DNA from: Morinoia aosen
Lineage: Eukaryota; Arthropoda; Malacostraca; Amphipoda; Talitridae
NCBI GenBank assembly: GCA_030386875.1
Contig: CM059566.1
Location: 38,786,068-38,850,067, forward strand
Length of the DNA stretch: 64,000 nucleotides
Direction of reading: 5' to 3'
A model generated the notes under the pieces. That model was not told the DNA's origin. It worked only from the letters and a program-made list of their open reading frames with translations, and did no database searches. Positions 47,354-59,705 of the stretch are shown here, one piece after another. The first letter of the stretch is position 1, and each line of letters opens with the position of its first letter. The position numbers were made by a program, and so were the translations under genes.

Positions 47354-49688
47354 TGTTTGGATCTGACCGAGGGGTGTAGCCAGTCCTAACGAGACCTCGA
47401 CAAGCATCCGGGAAAAATTATGAGAGGGATAATAATGCTCTTTGGACTCAGCTTTTGCGTATGGTTTTATTGGAAGAAACCGGGAAGATCGCCGAAACTT
47501 GATCCTGCGGATCGCCGAGACTTGATCCTGCAGGTCTTGACTGAAGATAGTTCGCAGTCCTTAGGCAGTCGCTCCGGCCGGTGGGTGAGGTTGTAAGTGT
47601 ATTGTGTTTAGAATATTCAATTTACTGAGGGCAATTTTTAAAAGAAGCACAACAATCGGTGCGTTGCTCTTTATGTGGGCAAAGCCTGCTTAATTTTGGA
47701 GCAGGTGAGTTTGATCACAGGTGCCGAGCCTGATGGCGATGATGACTCTCCGTTTGAATAGTAATTAAGATCCAGGCACGCTGAATTCGGCAATTGAGAG
47801 GCTAATTCAATTGTGCCCGTAATTTTAGGCAGTTGAAAATTAAAGGCCCGTAATTAGTGAATATATAAGGCTAAAGGCCCAGGACATAGCCAAATCTAAT
47901 CCAAGTAGAGAGTCCCAAAAGCGGCCCAGGGAGAACGTTGTAAATAGTGCGTGTGATGACGTTGAGGTCCTGCAAGGAGTCCAAAAGCTGGATGAACAGT
48001 CCAAGGAGACATCAAGGAAACACCACTGACAGTCCACACATCGTAAAATAATAAAACTCCCACACGGCAGAATTCGAGAATTCCTACAGATTTGACTCTA
48101 GTTAATTTCATTTGTTCTCTTTCTCGTCAAGCTCGAAAGTGGAGCGATAGGACAGAAGCAATTAAGAAACTCTTATACAGCTGCTCTTGCTTTTAAATAC
48201 AAGGCATAAAATTTTAAGAATTTTTAGTAATACTTTTAGTGATTATCTAAGAGCACAATCGGGGATCAAATCCTTGGAACCATGGAAAAACACATGACTT
48301 GACAAGACATGGTTTCTGAAGCAAAAGAAAAAGGATTCCAGCACTTGAGAATTTCATAGAAAGAGAATTAGTGCTTCTTTAAGTACTCTAGAACATCTCT
48401 ATAACTGTACAAGAAGTAACAGAGAAAAAATTCTAAGGTTTCATTGATATAAATCCTACTAAAAAATATCACGGATAAATTTCAGTTGCAATTAATAAAT
48501 GGTAAGGGATAATACCCAATGATAATAATAGGAAGCACTAAACGTTTTGCTTGCACAGAAAGGAAATGTGCGCGAGATGAAACATGAAGATCAATGCTGC
48601 GAATAACCCGGCGGCTCTACACGTCGGCACTCGACAAGCCGCCGGCATAATCTGTGCGCACTCGCGAAAGGCAAATGGTAGTGGGTATTTTCGTCACCAG
48701 AACGAACAGAATGAAATTAAATTGTTATTGAAATGATTTAAATTGAAATAAGTGCGATTAAACGCAAGGTTCAAGAAGTATGAGCTATACAAGACGACTC
48801 AAAACTTTAGCAAGCATAGACATGAATAACCTTCGTAATTTGCACACATACGAGATTATTAGGAGACGTCTTTAATTATTATTTTGCGTTGAAACATTAT
48901 TTTAAGAGAAACTACTGCAAGTACGCCTTGTAAAAAAAAAGAAGATACTATTATAACACATGCTTATAGTGCAGTTATGGTCACGGAGTATTGACGGAAA
49001 GCGGCAGTATCTGCTCCGCCATTGAAAACAACAAAGACACAATATCGACAACGAACGCCGGCGATTTAGCCGCGTGCGTTCACGAGTCAGTTTATGAGTA
49101 ATTTTCGATATGATACTGGCAACCACAATATAAGTTTTGCCGTAAGGAAAAAAAACAATGACGTTAGCTGAATATCTAGTATGAAATTTTAACACGTGAA
49201 TTTGGAAATGACACGCACTATTCACACTATATCACCGAGTTAGCACTCTAGATAACACATGCTAGTCTAAGAATCTTAACACTATTTGAGAGTTTGCCTA
49301 CTTCACGACACTGAGCAGTTCTTTACGTTTAACACCATCACCGAAAAAGAAATACATGGTACATATACTTTATCCGGTGTCTTTCTATTCTAAGCCTAAA
49401 TTTCACTTGCACTTACAAGATGATGTTCGCACGCTAAAGCCACAAGCAAGAGTGAGCCAGTTCAAGTGACGCTCTCCGATGTTGCCGTATCGGGCTGCTT
49501 TAAACTCGAAATGTCGATTGATTATTTGAGCTCTCATGTATTTACACAAAAACTTCAATGATTACGTATTAGAAGTAGAAAGTAATTAATAATAAATTAT
49601 AGTAAGATTTTTAATGCTAATGATTAATTTTATTTAAAGTGCGAATGGGAAAATTCATAATTCTCACGCTTTGTAGCGATATGCTACA
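47354..49688 (-). repeat. Gypsy-1 5' LTR
   Basis: This 2335-bp LTR reads, on the minus strand, TGTAGCATATCGC...AGATCCAAACA. Its two ends match the 845-bp Gypsy-2 LTR, but the 1.5-1.9 kb in between is largely specific to this family. A primer-binding-site candidate CTGGTGACCCC adjoins it at 47343-47353. It is undivided and serves as the reference for the split 3' LTR. Confidence 0.92.
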
Positions 49689-49955
49689 TTCCGATCTGCG
49701 TAAGCAGCGGAATACAGTGTTGTCTACTCTATAGCGCATTAAGGAGCTAGATTTCTTACAAAAATCCGCTAGATATTTGTTAAATGGTATATATAATTTA
49801 GACCTTAAATAATAATAAATAATAAGCAAGCATAGCACATTAAAGATATTAATTAAAGAGGGATTTGCGAGTAGGAACCAGAGTGACTTCAGTTAAAAGT
49901 CTTTCAACATCGGCGTTCATGTGCGGCAACGTAAATAAATTCATTGCCAAGGAAG

Positions 49956-50800
49956 TGTTAGGATCTGGCCGCGGGGTATAGCCAGTCCTTACAAACCTCG
50001 ACAAGCATCTGGGAGAAAATTATGAGAAGGATAATAAGGCACTTTGGACTCAGCTTTTGGGGTATATATTGGAAGGAAGCCGGAGAGGACCGCCGAGTCT
50101 TGAACCACCGATGAACTTGGCTAGAAGAGGGTTTGCAGTCCGGGCAGTCGGGAGGCTCCTGGAGAAATTGCTGGAGTCGACCGTGAGTGTGTGTGTGGTT
50201 TGCAAATGATGTAAGGGGCCAATATGTCGACTTTGAGGAAACCGTGACGTTGGGAGTGATCGATTTTGAGTGAGTTGAGGCCAGGCAGGGCGGCTCAAGT
50301 TGAGGCAATTCTTAGGTGAGTTAAGTAGCATTAAAGCCCAAACAAGCGAGACCAAAATGAGGCCCAAGGCCAGGTAAATTCTGGTTAAGTCACGTCCAGT
50401 TAAGGTCGGGCCAGTTCCGGCCAGTTTAAGTTTAAGTTTTAGGCAAAACAAGGCGGCTCACGTTGAGGCAAAACAAGGCCCAAGGGAGGTTGTTGCGAGT
50501 GGTGTGTGGCGATGACGTTGAAGCCACGAACACGGTATGCACGAACTCGTAAGGCACGATAGATTGTGATTCGAAAGGAACGCCACGCGCAGTATTGCCA
50601 CCAGGGGGCTCCTCTCTCGAAAAATGTCGAGTGTTATTTTTATCATTTCATGCCTTTACACAAAAACTTCAATGATTACGAATTAGAAGTAGAAAATAAT
50701 TAATAATAAATTAGAGTAAGATTTTTAGTGTTAATGATTAATTTATTTAAGTGCGAATGGGGAAATTCATAATTCTTACGCTTTGTAGCGATATGCTACA
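49956..50800 (-). repeat. Gypsy-2 3' LTR
   Basis: This 845-bp LTR has TG...CA ends and is nearly identical to 55746-56590. The polypurine tract CTTGGGGGG sits just inside it at about 50803-50813, read on the minus strand. Confidence 0.95.
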
Positions 50801-50841
50801 TTACCCCCCAAGGCGCAGACCGAAAGGTCCACCCGCTGCAA

Positions 50842-53800
50842 TCATTTGTAACGGGAAGGAGGTCTAACTACGCGACCCTGCCGGGTTCGGCAGGTGGAAA
50901 ATGTTACTGAGCGGGGAAGTTTCACCAAACGGGTCTGCAAATTTAGATCGGCAAGAGTTCTAGGAACACGAGTTACTGCAGCGGGCTCGTCTGGTCTATC
51001 CAGACTTGTCGCTGTTTCAGTAAGAGGTCTAGAATTGGAATCTACGACAGGCTTAGAGATAGGGTTTGAATGTACAGGCACATAGAAAGGATTACACTCA
51101 AGTTGACTAGGCAATAATGCAGCCAACTGAGGAAGCTGGGATGGTAGATATGATCGAGTCTCAGTGGAAAGAGAATTCTGTGGAGAGAATGATGAGCTAG
51201 AAGTTACACTATGATCGGAAGTGTACGCGACTTTTAATCGATCAATGCTCACGGGGTCGTGTGACCCAGATCTTTCCAGGATGAAATATTTGGGCGTGCG
51301 TTTGATTATTTTGAATGGGCCATCATAAGGGCGCGTGAGTGTAGGTTTGATGGCGTCGTTTCGGACATACACATGTGTGCAGTCTTGCAGAGCAGGGTCC
51401 AGTTTGTCCTCAGTCTGAGGCATCCGTGGAGCCACATACTTGATCTGGCGCATGCAATCTCTTAGACAAGTTACATATGCAGAACGGTCAGCGGATGAAA
51501 ATTCAGGCAAAGGTTTTGGGTCAACAATGACGCCGGGGAGACGAAGTGTTTGACCATAGAGCATCTCTGCTGCTGTGCACTGCTGATCTTGTCTGTACAA
51601 ATTGCGGATGCTCAACAATACTACTGGAAGTCTGTCAGTCCAATCATTGCTGCAGTTCAGGCAACGTAATGCCGACTTTAAATCTCTGTGGACTCTCTCA
51701 ATAAGTCCATTTGACTGTGGATGATAAGCGGTAGTGTTTACGTTTCCACACCCTACGGCAGTGCTAAGCTCACTCCAGAATTTGGAGGTAAATTGTGATC
51801 CCCGGTCATGTGTGACGCGTAAGGGAACACCAAATCTGGAGATCCAGTTGGACATGAAAGCGCGCGCTACAGTCTCGGTTTGGGTATCAGGAAGAGGGAC
51901 AGCCTCAACCCAACGTGTGAACCTATCGATGATGGTCAACAAATAAGAATAACCGCGCGATAAAGGCAAAGGACCCACCAAATCTAGGTGTACCGAGTCG
52001 AACTTGTGACCTGTGAATGCACAACTCTGCAGCGCTGCACGATTATGTTTCACCACTTTACTACTCTGACATGCATGGCAATTTTGCACAATTTGCTTGA
52101 CCTCCTTACGCATCGCTGGCCAGACGTAACGATCAGAAATCAAACGCAATGTACGGTTAATACCCGGATGCGAGAGAGAATGATAGTGGAGGATAGCGAC
52201 TCTGCGGAGAGTCGCGGGAAGATACAAACGAGAAAGTCGCTCGGCATCACGGTACACGCCGTCAACCAAGGTCAATTTCAGAGAGGAAGTGTCAGAAGGC
52301 TTGAGAAGGTCCTGAAGTTCAGGATCCTCCTTCTGCGCGCTTTCGATGTTGCCGAAGGTGATTTCACCACTGGTTTGGACAGTATTAATGCGTGAGAGAC
52401 AATCAGCGACAGTATTTTCGAGACCTTTGATGTATCGGATATCAGTGGTGAATTGACTAATATATGACAAGTGTCGAGCTTCTCTTGGCGAATGCCGCTC
52501 AGAAGGCATCTTGATCGCTGAGGTCAGAGGTTTGTGATCTGTGTAGATCACAAACTCCCTTGCCTCTAGAGCATAGCGAAAGTGTCTCACAGACAGATAG
52601 ATAGCAAGAAGTTCCCTACCGAACGCGCTATAAGCACGCTCAGTGGGCGACAGCTTTTTGGAAAAGAAAGCGAGAGGAGAGATGTTAGTACCTACTTGTT
52701 GTTGCAAAACAGCACCTACGGCGGTACTGGATGCGTCCACAACGAGGCTGAAGTCAGCATTAGCAATAGGGTAGGATAATTCAGTCGCGGAAGCTAACTT
52801 GTGTTTTATTTCCTCAAAAGCTTTGCGCGCCTCTTCTGTCCATTTTACCTCAATAGATTTTCCTTTTCGTTTCGGTTCGAGGAGGTCAGACAAGGGCGCT
52901 AAAGTTTGAGCACAGTTGCGTATGAAACGATGATAGAAGTTAACAGAACCTAGGAACCTTCTTAGTTCCTTCTGGGTCTGTGGAAGAGGAAAGTTTTTGA
53001 TCACTTCTACTTTGGAAGGCAACGGTTTTAGACCTAGGCTAGAGATTTCATGACCTAAGTAAATCAGTGATGGCTTTCCGAGCTCGCATTTTGCAGGATT
53101 TACGAGGAGTCCATTGTCGGACAGTCTTTGAAAAACGACCCTAAGATGGTCCTTGTGCAACTCCGGGGTTGTGGATGCCACTAGGATGTCGTCTAGATAG
53201 ACATAGGCGAAAGTGAGATCAGAGAAAATTTCAGCCATGTGCCTTTGGAACGTCTGAGGAGCGTTCCTCAAGCCGTAAGGCATTTTTAGGAATTCAAAGA
53301 GACCAAACGGAGTGATTACCGCGGTCTTCTCAATTGCGCTTTCCTCCAGCGGAATTTGATGGAAAGCGTGCTGCAAGTCAATTTTTGAGAAAATTTGTGC
53401 TCCCTCTAAATTTGCACTGAAATCATGAAGGTAAGGAATAGGGTAGCGATCAGGTAGAGTAACGACATTCAACCTGCGGAAATCCCCGCACGGTCTGAAT
53501 TCACCGTTAGCCTTGGGTACTAGCAAAAGAGGGCTAGCCCAAGGGCTTTTGGAACTGCGGATAATGCCATTTTCGAGCATGCGCGCAAATTCTTTCTTGG
53601 CTAACGCCAATCGATCAGGCGGCAATCGCCTTGCACGGGAGTAAACCGGCGGTCCCGTCGTCTCTATGAAGTTCTTTGTGCTGGTCTGCATTTTTGTAGA
53701 AACTAAGTTAGAATTTGTCAATGCAGGAAAATCTTTTAGTAATTGCTCAAACATGCACTCTTGTTTGAAAGCGATTGAGAAGGAATGCAAGACATTAGCT

Positions 53801-54164
53801 CTAGTTATGCCACAAGCGGGAATTGAGATCTGTGTCTCCTCGTCTCTAATTCTACGGTTTTTAACATCTACAAGTATGCCGAACTTCACTAAGAAATCCG
53901 CGCCAATGATAGGCTCTTGGACTTCCGCTATGAGGAAGGTGAAGAGAAATTTCGCCTCAATCCCAGACTGCACTCTAATACTCTTTCACCGTAACAAGGA
54001 ATTGGCGTGCCGTTTGCGGCGCGTAATGTCGCCAACAATGGGTTGTTTTTGTCCTTCACCGTGGCTGGGATAATTGACACACTGGAGCCAGTGTCTATTA
54101 AAAATCGGTATTTGGTGACGGGATCGTGAATGGTCAAGAGGCGAGTAGTCTGGGAATGCGGCAA
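50842..54164 (-). CDS. Gypsy-2 protease-RT-RNase H-integrase (fossil, mostly open)
   Basis: The protease start carries FLIDTGSSVSIIPATV near 54110. The long 1043-codon block (50842-53973) holds RT about 145-320 (FRPCGDFRRLNVV, catalytic YLDD near 260), RNase H from about 405 (SLVVDASSTAVGAV, TDHKPLTSAIK), an HHCC zinc domain about 590-640 (HPGINRTL, CHACQSSK), and an integrase core about 660-790 (LDLVGPLPLSRGYSY, THDRGSQFTSKFW, HPQSNGLIERVHRD). A Pro/Ser-rich tail follows. The domain order PR-RT-RH-IN defines Ty3/Gypsy. The motifs resemble Mag-like arthropod lineages, which is an inference. Confidence 0.93.
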
Positions 54165-54178
54165 CGCAGTACTCGCTA

Positions 54179-55186
54179 CTATGCGTCGCTGTTCGCGTTT
54201 CCCGAAGTCATTTCGGTATAACGCGGACAGTCTTTAGAGGCACATTTGCGAGCTTGGTCACCAAATTTCATGTGGTACCAGCATAAATTGCTACTAGCAT
54301 CACGAGAGCGCGACCGAAAGCGACGGTCTTGATTTGACCTATCATAAGATCTACCTCTATCAAAACGTTGAGAAGGAGGAAAAGGATGATAGTTGGAGGG
54401 ATAGTCATAAGGATAGTCGTAGGCATTTTGGTGGCTTTGGAATCTCCCTGGGCCTTGCTGAATGTGAGCTACGCTCTGACCACTCTGACCTAACTGGCAA
54501 TTCTGGAGAGCTTGCTTTATCTCAGCGATGTCTTGCTGCATCTTATCTATTATGGCTGAGGATTGATTCTGAGTATTTGCGGGGCTAAAATTTGCAGCAG
54601 CTGCATTCAGGGAAACAACTTGCGGTGCTTGTGACAAATTAATATTGCGCATCACCGTCTCGGTGGACTCCGCCAGCTTTTCCAACGTTTGATCAGGGCC
54701 TGCTAGCGATAGAAATGGACGCACATTCTGAGGAAGCCTAGTCATGAAAACTTCCTTCAGAAATCCCTCAGCTACGGCAACACCCGTAGCGAGTTTGCGC
54801 AGCTCTTTGACTAGCGAAGTGGGAGAGAAGGAGCTAGAGACAGATGGAATTGCTGAGGCGTCTACCAAATTCCTAAATTTGTCCGCATCGGACATCTGCA
54901 ACTTCTGCAGAATCTTTCTTTTTAAGGTGCCGTACGGATCAAAGGCGGGAGGGCTTTCGAGCAATTGATTTGAATCATTCAACAATTTTGTGGGGGCTGC
55001 GGACACAAGGGCGTAGAATTGATCAGTGTTATTAGTTACTTTATGATACCTAAACATTGCCTCGCACTGTTGGAACCAGGTATGGGCGTCCTCCGGAATG
55101 AAGGGAGGGAGCCTAATGGGTTTTGTGGGGGCTCGATCTTCATTATCTGATTCAGTCATGCTAGCGATCTCTTTTGGGATGCACAA
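54179..55186 (-). CDS. Gypsy-2 gag (fossil, open)
   Basis: This 335-codon frame starts MCIPKEIASMTESDNEDRAP. The N-terminal part IRLPPFIPEDAHTWFQQCEA resembles the capsid start of arthropod Gypsy gags. A Gln/Asn-rich linker and an Arg/Ser-rich segment (RRFRSRSRDASS) follow. The end has a CWYHMKFGDQARKCASKDC metal-binding motif. It lies directly upstream of protease-pol and downstream of the 5' LTR and leader, the normal order. Confidence 0.92.
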   Translation of the reverse strand: MCIPKEIASMTESDNEDRAPTKPIRLPPFIPEDAHTWFQQCEAMFRYHKVTNNTDQFYALVSAAPTKLLNDSNQLLESPPAFDPYGTLKRKILQKLQMSDADKFRNLVDASAIPSVSSSFSPTSLVKELRKLATGVAVAEGFLKEVFMTRLPQNVRPFLSLAGPDQTLEKLAESTETVMRNINLSQAPQVVSLNAAAANFSPANTQNQSSAIIDKMQQDIAEIKQALQNCQLGQSGQSVAHIQQGPGRFQSHQNAYDYPYDYPSNYHPFPPSQRFDRGRSYDRSNQDRRFRSRSRDASSNLCWYHMKFGDQARKCASKDCPRYTEMTSGNANSDA

Positions 55187-55734
55187 TTAAGATATCTATG
55201 CCTATGACTAGGAATTAAGTGGCAAGGGTTTGCGTTAATTCTTTACCTACTCAATCATTCAGATAGAGTTGAAACAGAAGGAAGGAAATATGAAATTGGA
55301 AACGAGAAAAAAATTATGCGGTATGCGGCAATTTGCGTAGGCACAAAAATAAAGCAGGTGAGAAAAATTATTTTTCTACCTACTCAATCGATCAATAACG
55401 TTGAAGAAAACGGGGGGAAAGAGAGAATGGAAACGCGAATTTTTACAGTCGTCAGAATAAACGTGAGCACGGAAATAGGAAAAAAAATATTTTCCCTACC
55501 TACTGAGGCACCTAAAACAAACAAGTACAGGATAACGCTGAAAAAAAAATTTTGTTAGAGCTGCTCAGAGAATCACCATTAACACGGTAAATCCAAGAAA
55601 TTCCCAAAAACTACGACATGGGAAATTTATTACTACAATGATATACCAAAATTAACCTCTCTCACAACCTCTCAAACACTTATCGAGTTGAATAGTTTTT
55701 AAGTTTTTAAAGAAAGTTTGGGGTTATTTTAACT

Positions 55735-55745
55735 GGGGTCACCAG
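55735..55745 (-). promoter_or_regulatory. Gypsy-2 primer-binding-site candidate
   Basis: CTGGTGACCCC immediately follows the 5' LTR on the minus strand, where a tRNA primer-binding site is expected. The same sequence adjoins the Gypsy-1 5' LTR. I cannot assign the tRNA. Confidence 0.7.
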
Positions 55746-56590
55746 TGTTTGGATCTGGCCGCGGGGTATAGCCAGTCCTTACAAACCTCGACAAGCATCT
55801 GGGAGAAAATTATGAGAAGGATAATAAGGCACTTTGGACTCAGCTTTTGGGGTATATATTGGAAGGAAGCCGGAGAGGACCGCCGAGTCTTGAACCACCG
55901 ATGAACTTGGCTAGAAGAGGGTTTGCAGTCCGGGCAGTCGGGAGGCTCCTGGAGAAATTGCTGGAGTCGACCGTGAGTGTGTGTGTGGTTTGCAAATGAT
56001 GTAAGGGGCCAATATGTCGACTTTGAGGAAACCGTAACGTTGGGAGTGATCGATTTTGAGTGAGTTGAGGCCAGGCAGGGCGGCTCAAGTTGAGGCAATT
56101 CTTAGGTGAGTTAAGTAGCATTAAAGCCCAAACAAGCGAGACCAAAATGAGGCCCAAGGCCAGGTAAATTCTGGTTAAGTCACGTCCAGTTAAGGTCGGG
56201 CCAGTTCCGGCCAGTTTAAGTTTAAGTTTTAGGCAAAACAAGGCGGCTCACGTTGAGGCAAAACAAGGCCCAAGGGAGGTTGTTGCGAGTGGTGTGTGGC
56301 GATGACGTTGAAGCCACGAACACGGTATGCACGAACTCGTAAGGCACGATAGATTGTGATTCGAAAGGAACGCCACGCGCAGTATTGCCACCAGGGGGCT
56401 CCTCTCTCGAAAAATGTCGAGTGTTATTTTTATTATTTCATGCCTTTACACAAAAACTTCAATGATTACGAATTAGAAGTAGAAAATAATTAATAATAAA
56501 TTAGAGTAAGATTTTTAATGTTAATGATTAATTTATTTAAGTGCGAATGGGGAAATTCATAATTCTTACGCTTTGTAGCGATATGCTACA
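55746..56590 (-). repeat. Gypsy-2 5' LTR
   Basis: This 845-bp LTR is nearly identical to 49956-50800. On the minus strand it starts TGTAGCATATCGCTACAAAG and ends CCAAACA. It adjoins TSD GAAG at 56591. Confidence 0.95.
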
Positions 56591-57290
56591 GAAGCAACGT
56601 GATTGAATTGATTGTTGCCGGCAGCATCTTTACATTCAGACACTTCTATCCAAAATTCTGTCAGCATACTAAAATCTACATTTTGGGCAGGGCTTCTGCG
56701 TACGCATGAGACACTGCCCATTAAATTGAGTGGCATGTAAATCGGACGAAGATGCGTCGAAACAACCTTTCTAAATGATTTGCTGAAATATTTCACAACC
56801 TCGAGTAACTTATTGACTAATATATCGGTGCTTTTGTCAATCAATGGGCTGCACTTTTCTGCATGCAGTTTCCTCACAATATGAGGTGCAATAACATTCA
56901 CGAGGATTTCCCTGTATTTCGTGCGCTGAAGTTTGATACCCTGTGCCGTTTTACTATCAGTAAATGAACTGCAACACACTGACGATAGATGATCAGCAGT
57001 ATCAAAAGAGCTATGGGCTCCAATATGCAAGCATAATTTATCTTCTGCTGCACTCTGTGCAGCGTCTTTATCAAAATCTCCGTTTTTTGGCTGGCGAACA
57101 CTCCCGACAACATGCGATGTTTGTTTGTGTTTTTGGCTCACAACAGGCGTTTTTGTGTCACGCAATGTTGCGTCAATGTTCAAAATGCCCTAGCAAAAAA
57201 ACGCAATTCACGGATGGATTTCTATAAAAATTTCACAGTAAGTGTGAAATGCGGCAGCGACTTTTTTTATTGATGTGTTTTTATATTTGT

Positions 57291-59200
57291 AGCATTAGCT
57301 ACAAAATGTATAAATTCAGTAAAATTCTCATTAACATTTAAATAGCAATATTATTGGCATTAAAAATCTTACTTTAAATTATTATTAGTAATTTTCTACT
57401 TATAATTAGTAATCTTAGAAGTTTCTGTCTGTATTATAATTATCATTACATGTATTATCAAATGTAGATTAAGCAAGATTAGGAGTACATTGCCCTCAAT
57501 CATTTATTTTCGACTAGTGACACGAGTTTTACAATACTCGTGTGTGTGTATCATCTAAGTGTATTAATTTTAAGAGATTTTAAGACCCAATGATGGTACT
57601 TTTGTACCATCTATATTGGAAATATACTGTTTTCTGTGTAAAAGCACAAAAATGAAAATATGATCAACATTTGCTCGAGTTTTTTCAAGTCGTTGTGATG
57701 GCAACACCACAGCCGACGCCATTGCCGGAGCGTCACTTCTTACTCGCGTGTTAGCTCGTGTGGTTCAGCGTCTCGTAAGTGAAAATAAGTGTTTTAATTA
57801 GTTGGAATCTGGTTTAGAAGATTATGTGTTTTTCATCGTGTGTAATTTCTAAGTGATTTTTATCAGTGCTGTGTTATTTAAAGATGTGCAAATAGTTCGT
57901 AGATATTTCGTGCGAATTGCATGGCATATTCTGAAGTGTTCTCAAAGATGGCGTAGCGTGAATGGTGTGTGTCATGTTCATTTTTATGTTCAAGAATACA
58001 CTATATATATATTCAAATATTTCCTTTCCACTGCATGTATATACTTACAGTATTTCAGTATAATTGGCATGTGGACAGAGTAGGACTGCCTGTTGGTTTT
58101 TCGTACAGGAATATCGTAAAACTACGGGATTCATTAATGTTCATTCATTTTATTATGAATATTCATTCATTTTATTATGGATCGTGTGCTTAAATTGGAT
58201 CGCCGATCGTGCGCTTAAATCGCATGTAGTTTTTCATAACATGAATAACAATTATGACCTTATCAAAATTAAAATTCTTGTAAATGTCCTGCTTATATTT
58301 TTTAAATCAAGAGCACAGAGAAACAGCTATTGCCAGCTGGTTAAATCTAACCTTATTCTTCATGAGCTTAACAGAAAGAGCAATAAATAGCTCGAGTTTA
58401 AATCTGTAGAAAAACTCAGGGTTTCTTCGTGATGGGAATTTACCGTTGCAATGCTAGGGAGAACAGTTGTTGTGGGTTTTTTCTTGGTGCCTCTCCGGGA
58501 ATATATCATTCAGCGTCTTCGAATATTCCAGATTCTTCGACGTCAACAAACGCCACAACACATTATCCCTGGGCCTTCAAAGCTTTACTTTTAACTCAGT
58601 CTTGAGTTTCACCATTTACTTTGCCCTAGTTCTGACGTGAGCCGGACTTTTACCTGGGCTTTATTTACCTTGCATTCACCTCGGTTTCGAGCTGTTTTCA
58701 GCCTGGTATATTATCTAATTACTGGCTAAATATTAAACTGCTTCCAACCACGGACATTTGTCTTCAGCGTGTAATGATCTTAAATTTCAAAACCAATTAA
58801 GATCGATTTACCAACATCAATCACGGGTCAAATTGATTTTCATTCACCTGCTCAAATTAAGCAGACTTAGAGCGTATTCCGAAATCCCACTGATTTCTCT
58901 GGTTTGTTAATTTGCCTGCACTCTGAAAGTGACTTCCACAAAACACACACACGCACACCCTGTCAACTTCGTCACTCGCCGGAGCCTTCGCCTTCACGGA
59001 CTGCACCATCTCAGTCAAGCTCTTCAGTTAATCAAGAACGCATCGTTCCTCCCGGCTTCTTCCAATAAAGATCTATAAAGCTGAGTCCCAACATTGTCGT
59101 CATTCCCCTCTCGTTATCGTGCTCTTAAACGTACTTCTCGAGATTATTTACGTTTTGGTGGTTGGGTATTATCGTAAAGTCTACCCCGACCATTAAACGT
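57291..59200 (+). repeat. Plus-strand LTR of a third Gypsy-like family (solo-like)
   Basis: It starts TGTAGCATTAGCTACAAAATG and runs through GGCATTAAAAATCTTACTTT, matching the start of the Gypsy-1 and Gypsy-2 LTRs read on their coding strand. Near 58890-59200, CTTCTTCCAATAAA, AGCTGAGTCC and CTACCCCGACCA match the other end of those LTRs. So this is a diverged, complete-looking LTR with no internal region beside it. The right boundary is approximate and no TSD is clear, so it is an old solo LTR. Confidence 0.65.
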
Positions 59201-59705
59201 AAAATATCTGCACCAGAATTTTTTTAATACGAAAAAAAGGGCTTTTAAATATTATCTACTTCTACAATTTTATAGGTACGGAACCGTCAAATCGTTTTTA
59301 GATAGCTTTTATATTTATCTAACCTTAAAGACTAGGGAATTTCGATAACTCTGTTATTGATATTTTTGGAATTTTTCGGAAAAAATGTGATTTCTGGCTT
59401 TTCTTTTCTTTTTTTCGTTTCGTGTAATTTTTAAAGTAATCAATGTTTCAAAAACTTGTATTTCATATGAATAGAGCTTGCTAAGCCCTATTGGATGATA
59501 TACTGTACATATCTTCCATTTTTTCTTGTACTTCAAAAATTGTGGAAGAAGAAGCATTTGAAGAAACCAATTAGCAAGTTTCAAGAAAACGTGTTTTTCT
59601 CAAATATAGTTTTATTCCTAATTTTTGAACAAAGTGTATTCTACAATAATCTCTTGAGCTCTGGTAGCACTTTTTAAGCCCTTTCGATTGATATATTTGT
59701 CATTG

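Larger units (their letters stand above)
25921..49688 (-). mobile_element. Gypsy-1: Ty3/Gypsy LTR retrotransposon fossil expanded by nested insertions
   Basis: The outer ends TGTTTGG...GCTACA are flanked by TSD TTCC (25917-25920 and 49689-49692), 23.8 kb apart. The 5' LTR is 47354-49688. The 3' LTR runs from 25921 to 40735 but is split by insertions. The internal part (40736-47353) encodes gag, protease, RT, RNase H and integrase on the minus strand and holds one further insertion. It is broken, with several breaks. The LTRs look about 99% alike, so it is a young insertion that later became a hot spot. The coding part is close to that of Gypsy-2. Confidence 0.92.
49956..56590 (-). mobile_element. 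Gypsy-2: Ty3/Gypsy LTR retrotransposon, nearly whole
   Basis: The element is 6635 bp with 845-bp LTRs at both ends (49956-50800 and 55746-56590) and TSD GAAG (49952-49955 and 56591-56594). I count about four differences between the LTRs, roughly 0.5%, so it inserted recently. gag, protease, RT, RNase H and integrase lie on the minus strand in a few long open blocks. It looks almost whole, with perhaps one or two breaks. No envelope gene is present. Confidence 0.95.
49693..57183 (-). pseudogene. hAT-like (DUF4371-type) transposase remnant split by Gypsy-2
   Basis: The N-terminal piece (57183-56595) contains FDTADHLSSV, IKLQRTKYREILVNVIAPHI, CSPLIDKSTDILVNK and FSMLTEFWIEVSECKDAAGNN. The C-terminal piece (49955-49849) reads SLAMNLFTLPHMNADVERLL and ends TRKSLFN with TAA. 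That matches the hATC block (LPHSNADVER in relatives). Gypsy-2 with TSD GAAG lies between, and the frame is continuous across that site. The protein is only about 240 residues, whereas relatives are 500 or more. The central part between RPIYMPLNL and FSMLTEFW was therefore already deleted. The start at 57183 is arbitrary, since the N-terminus is missing. Confidence 0.85.
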
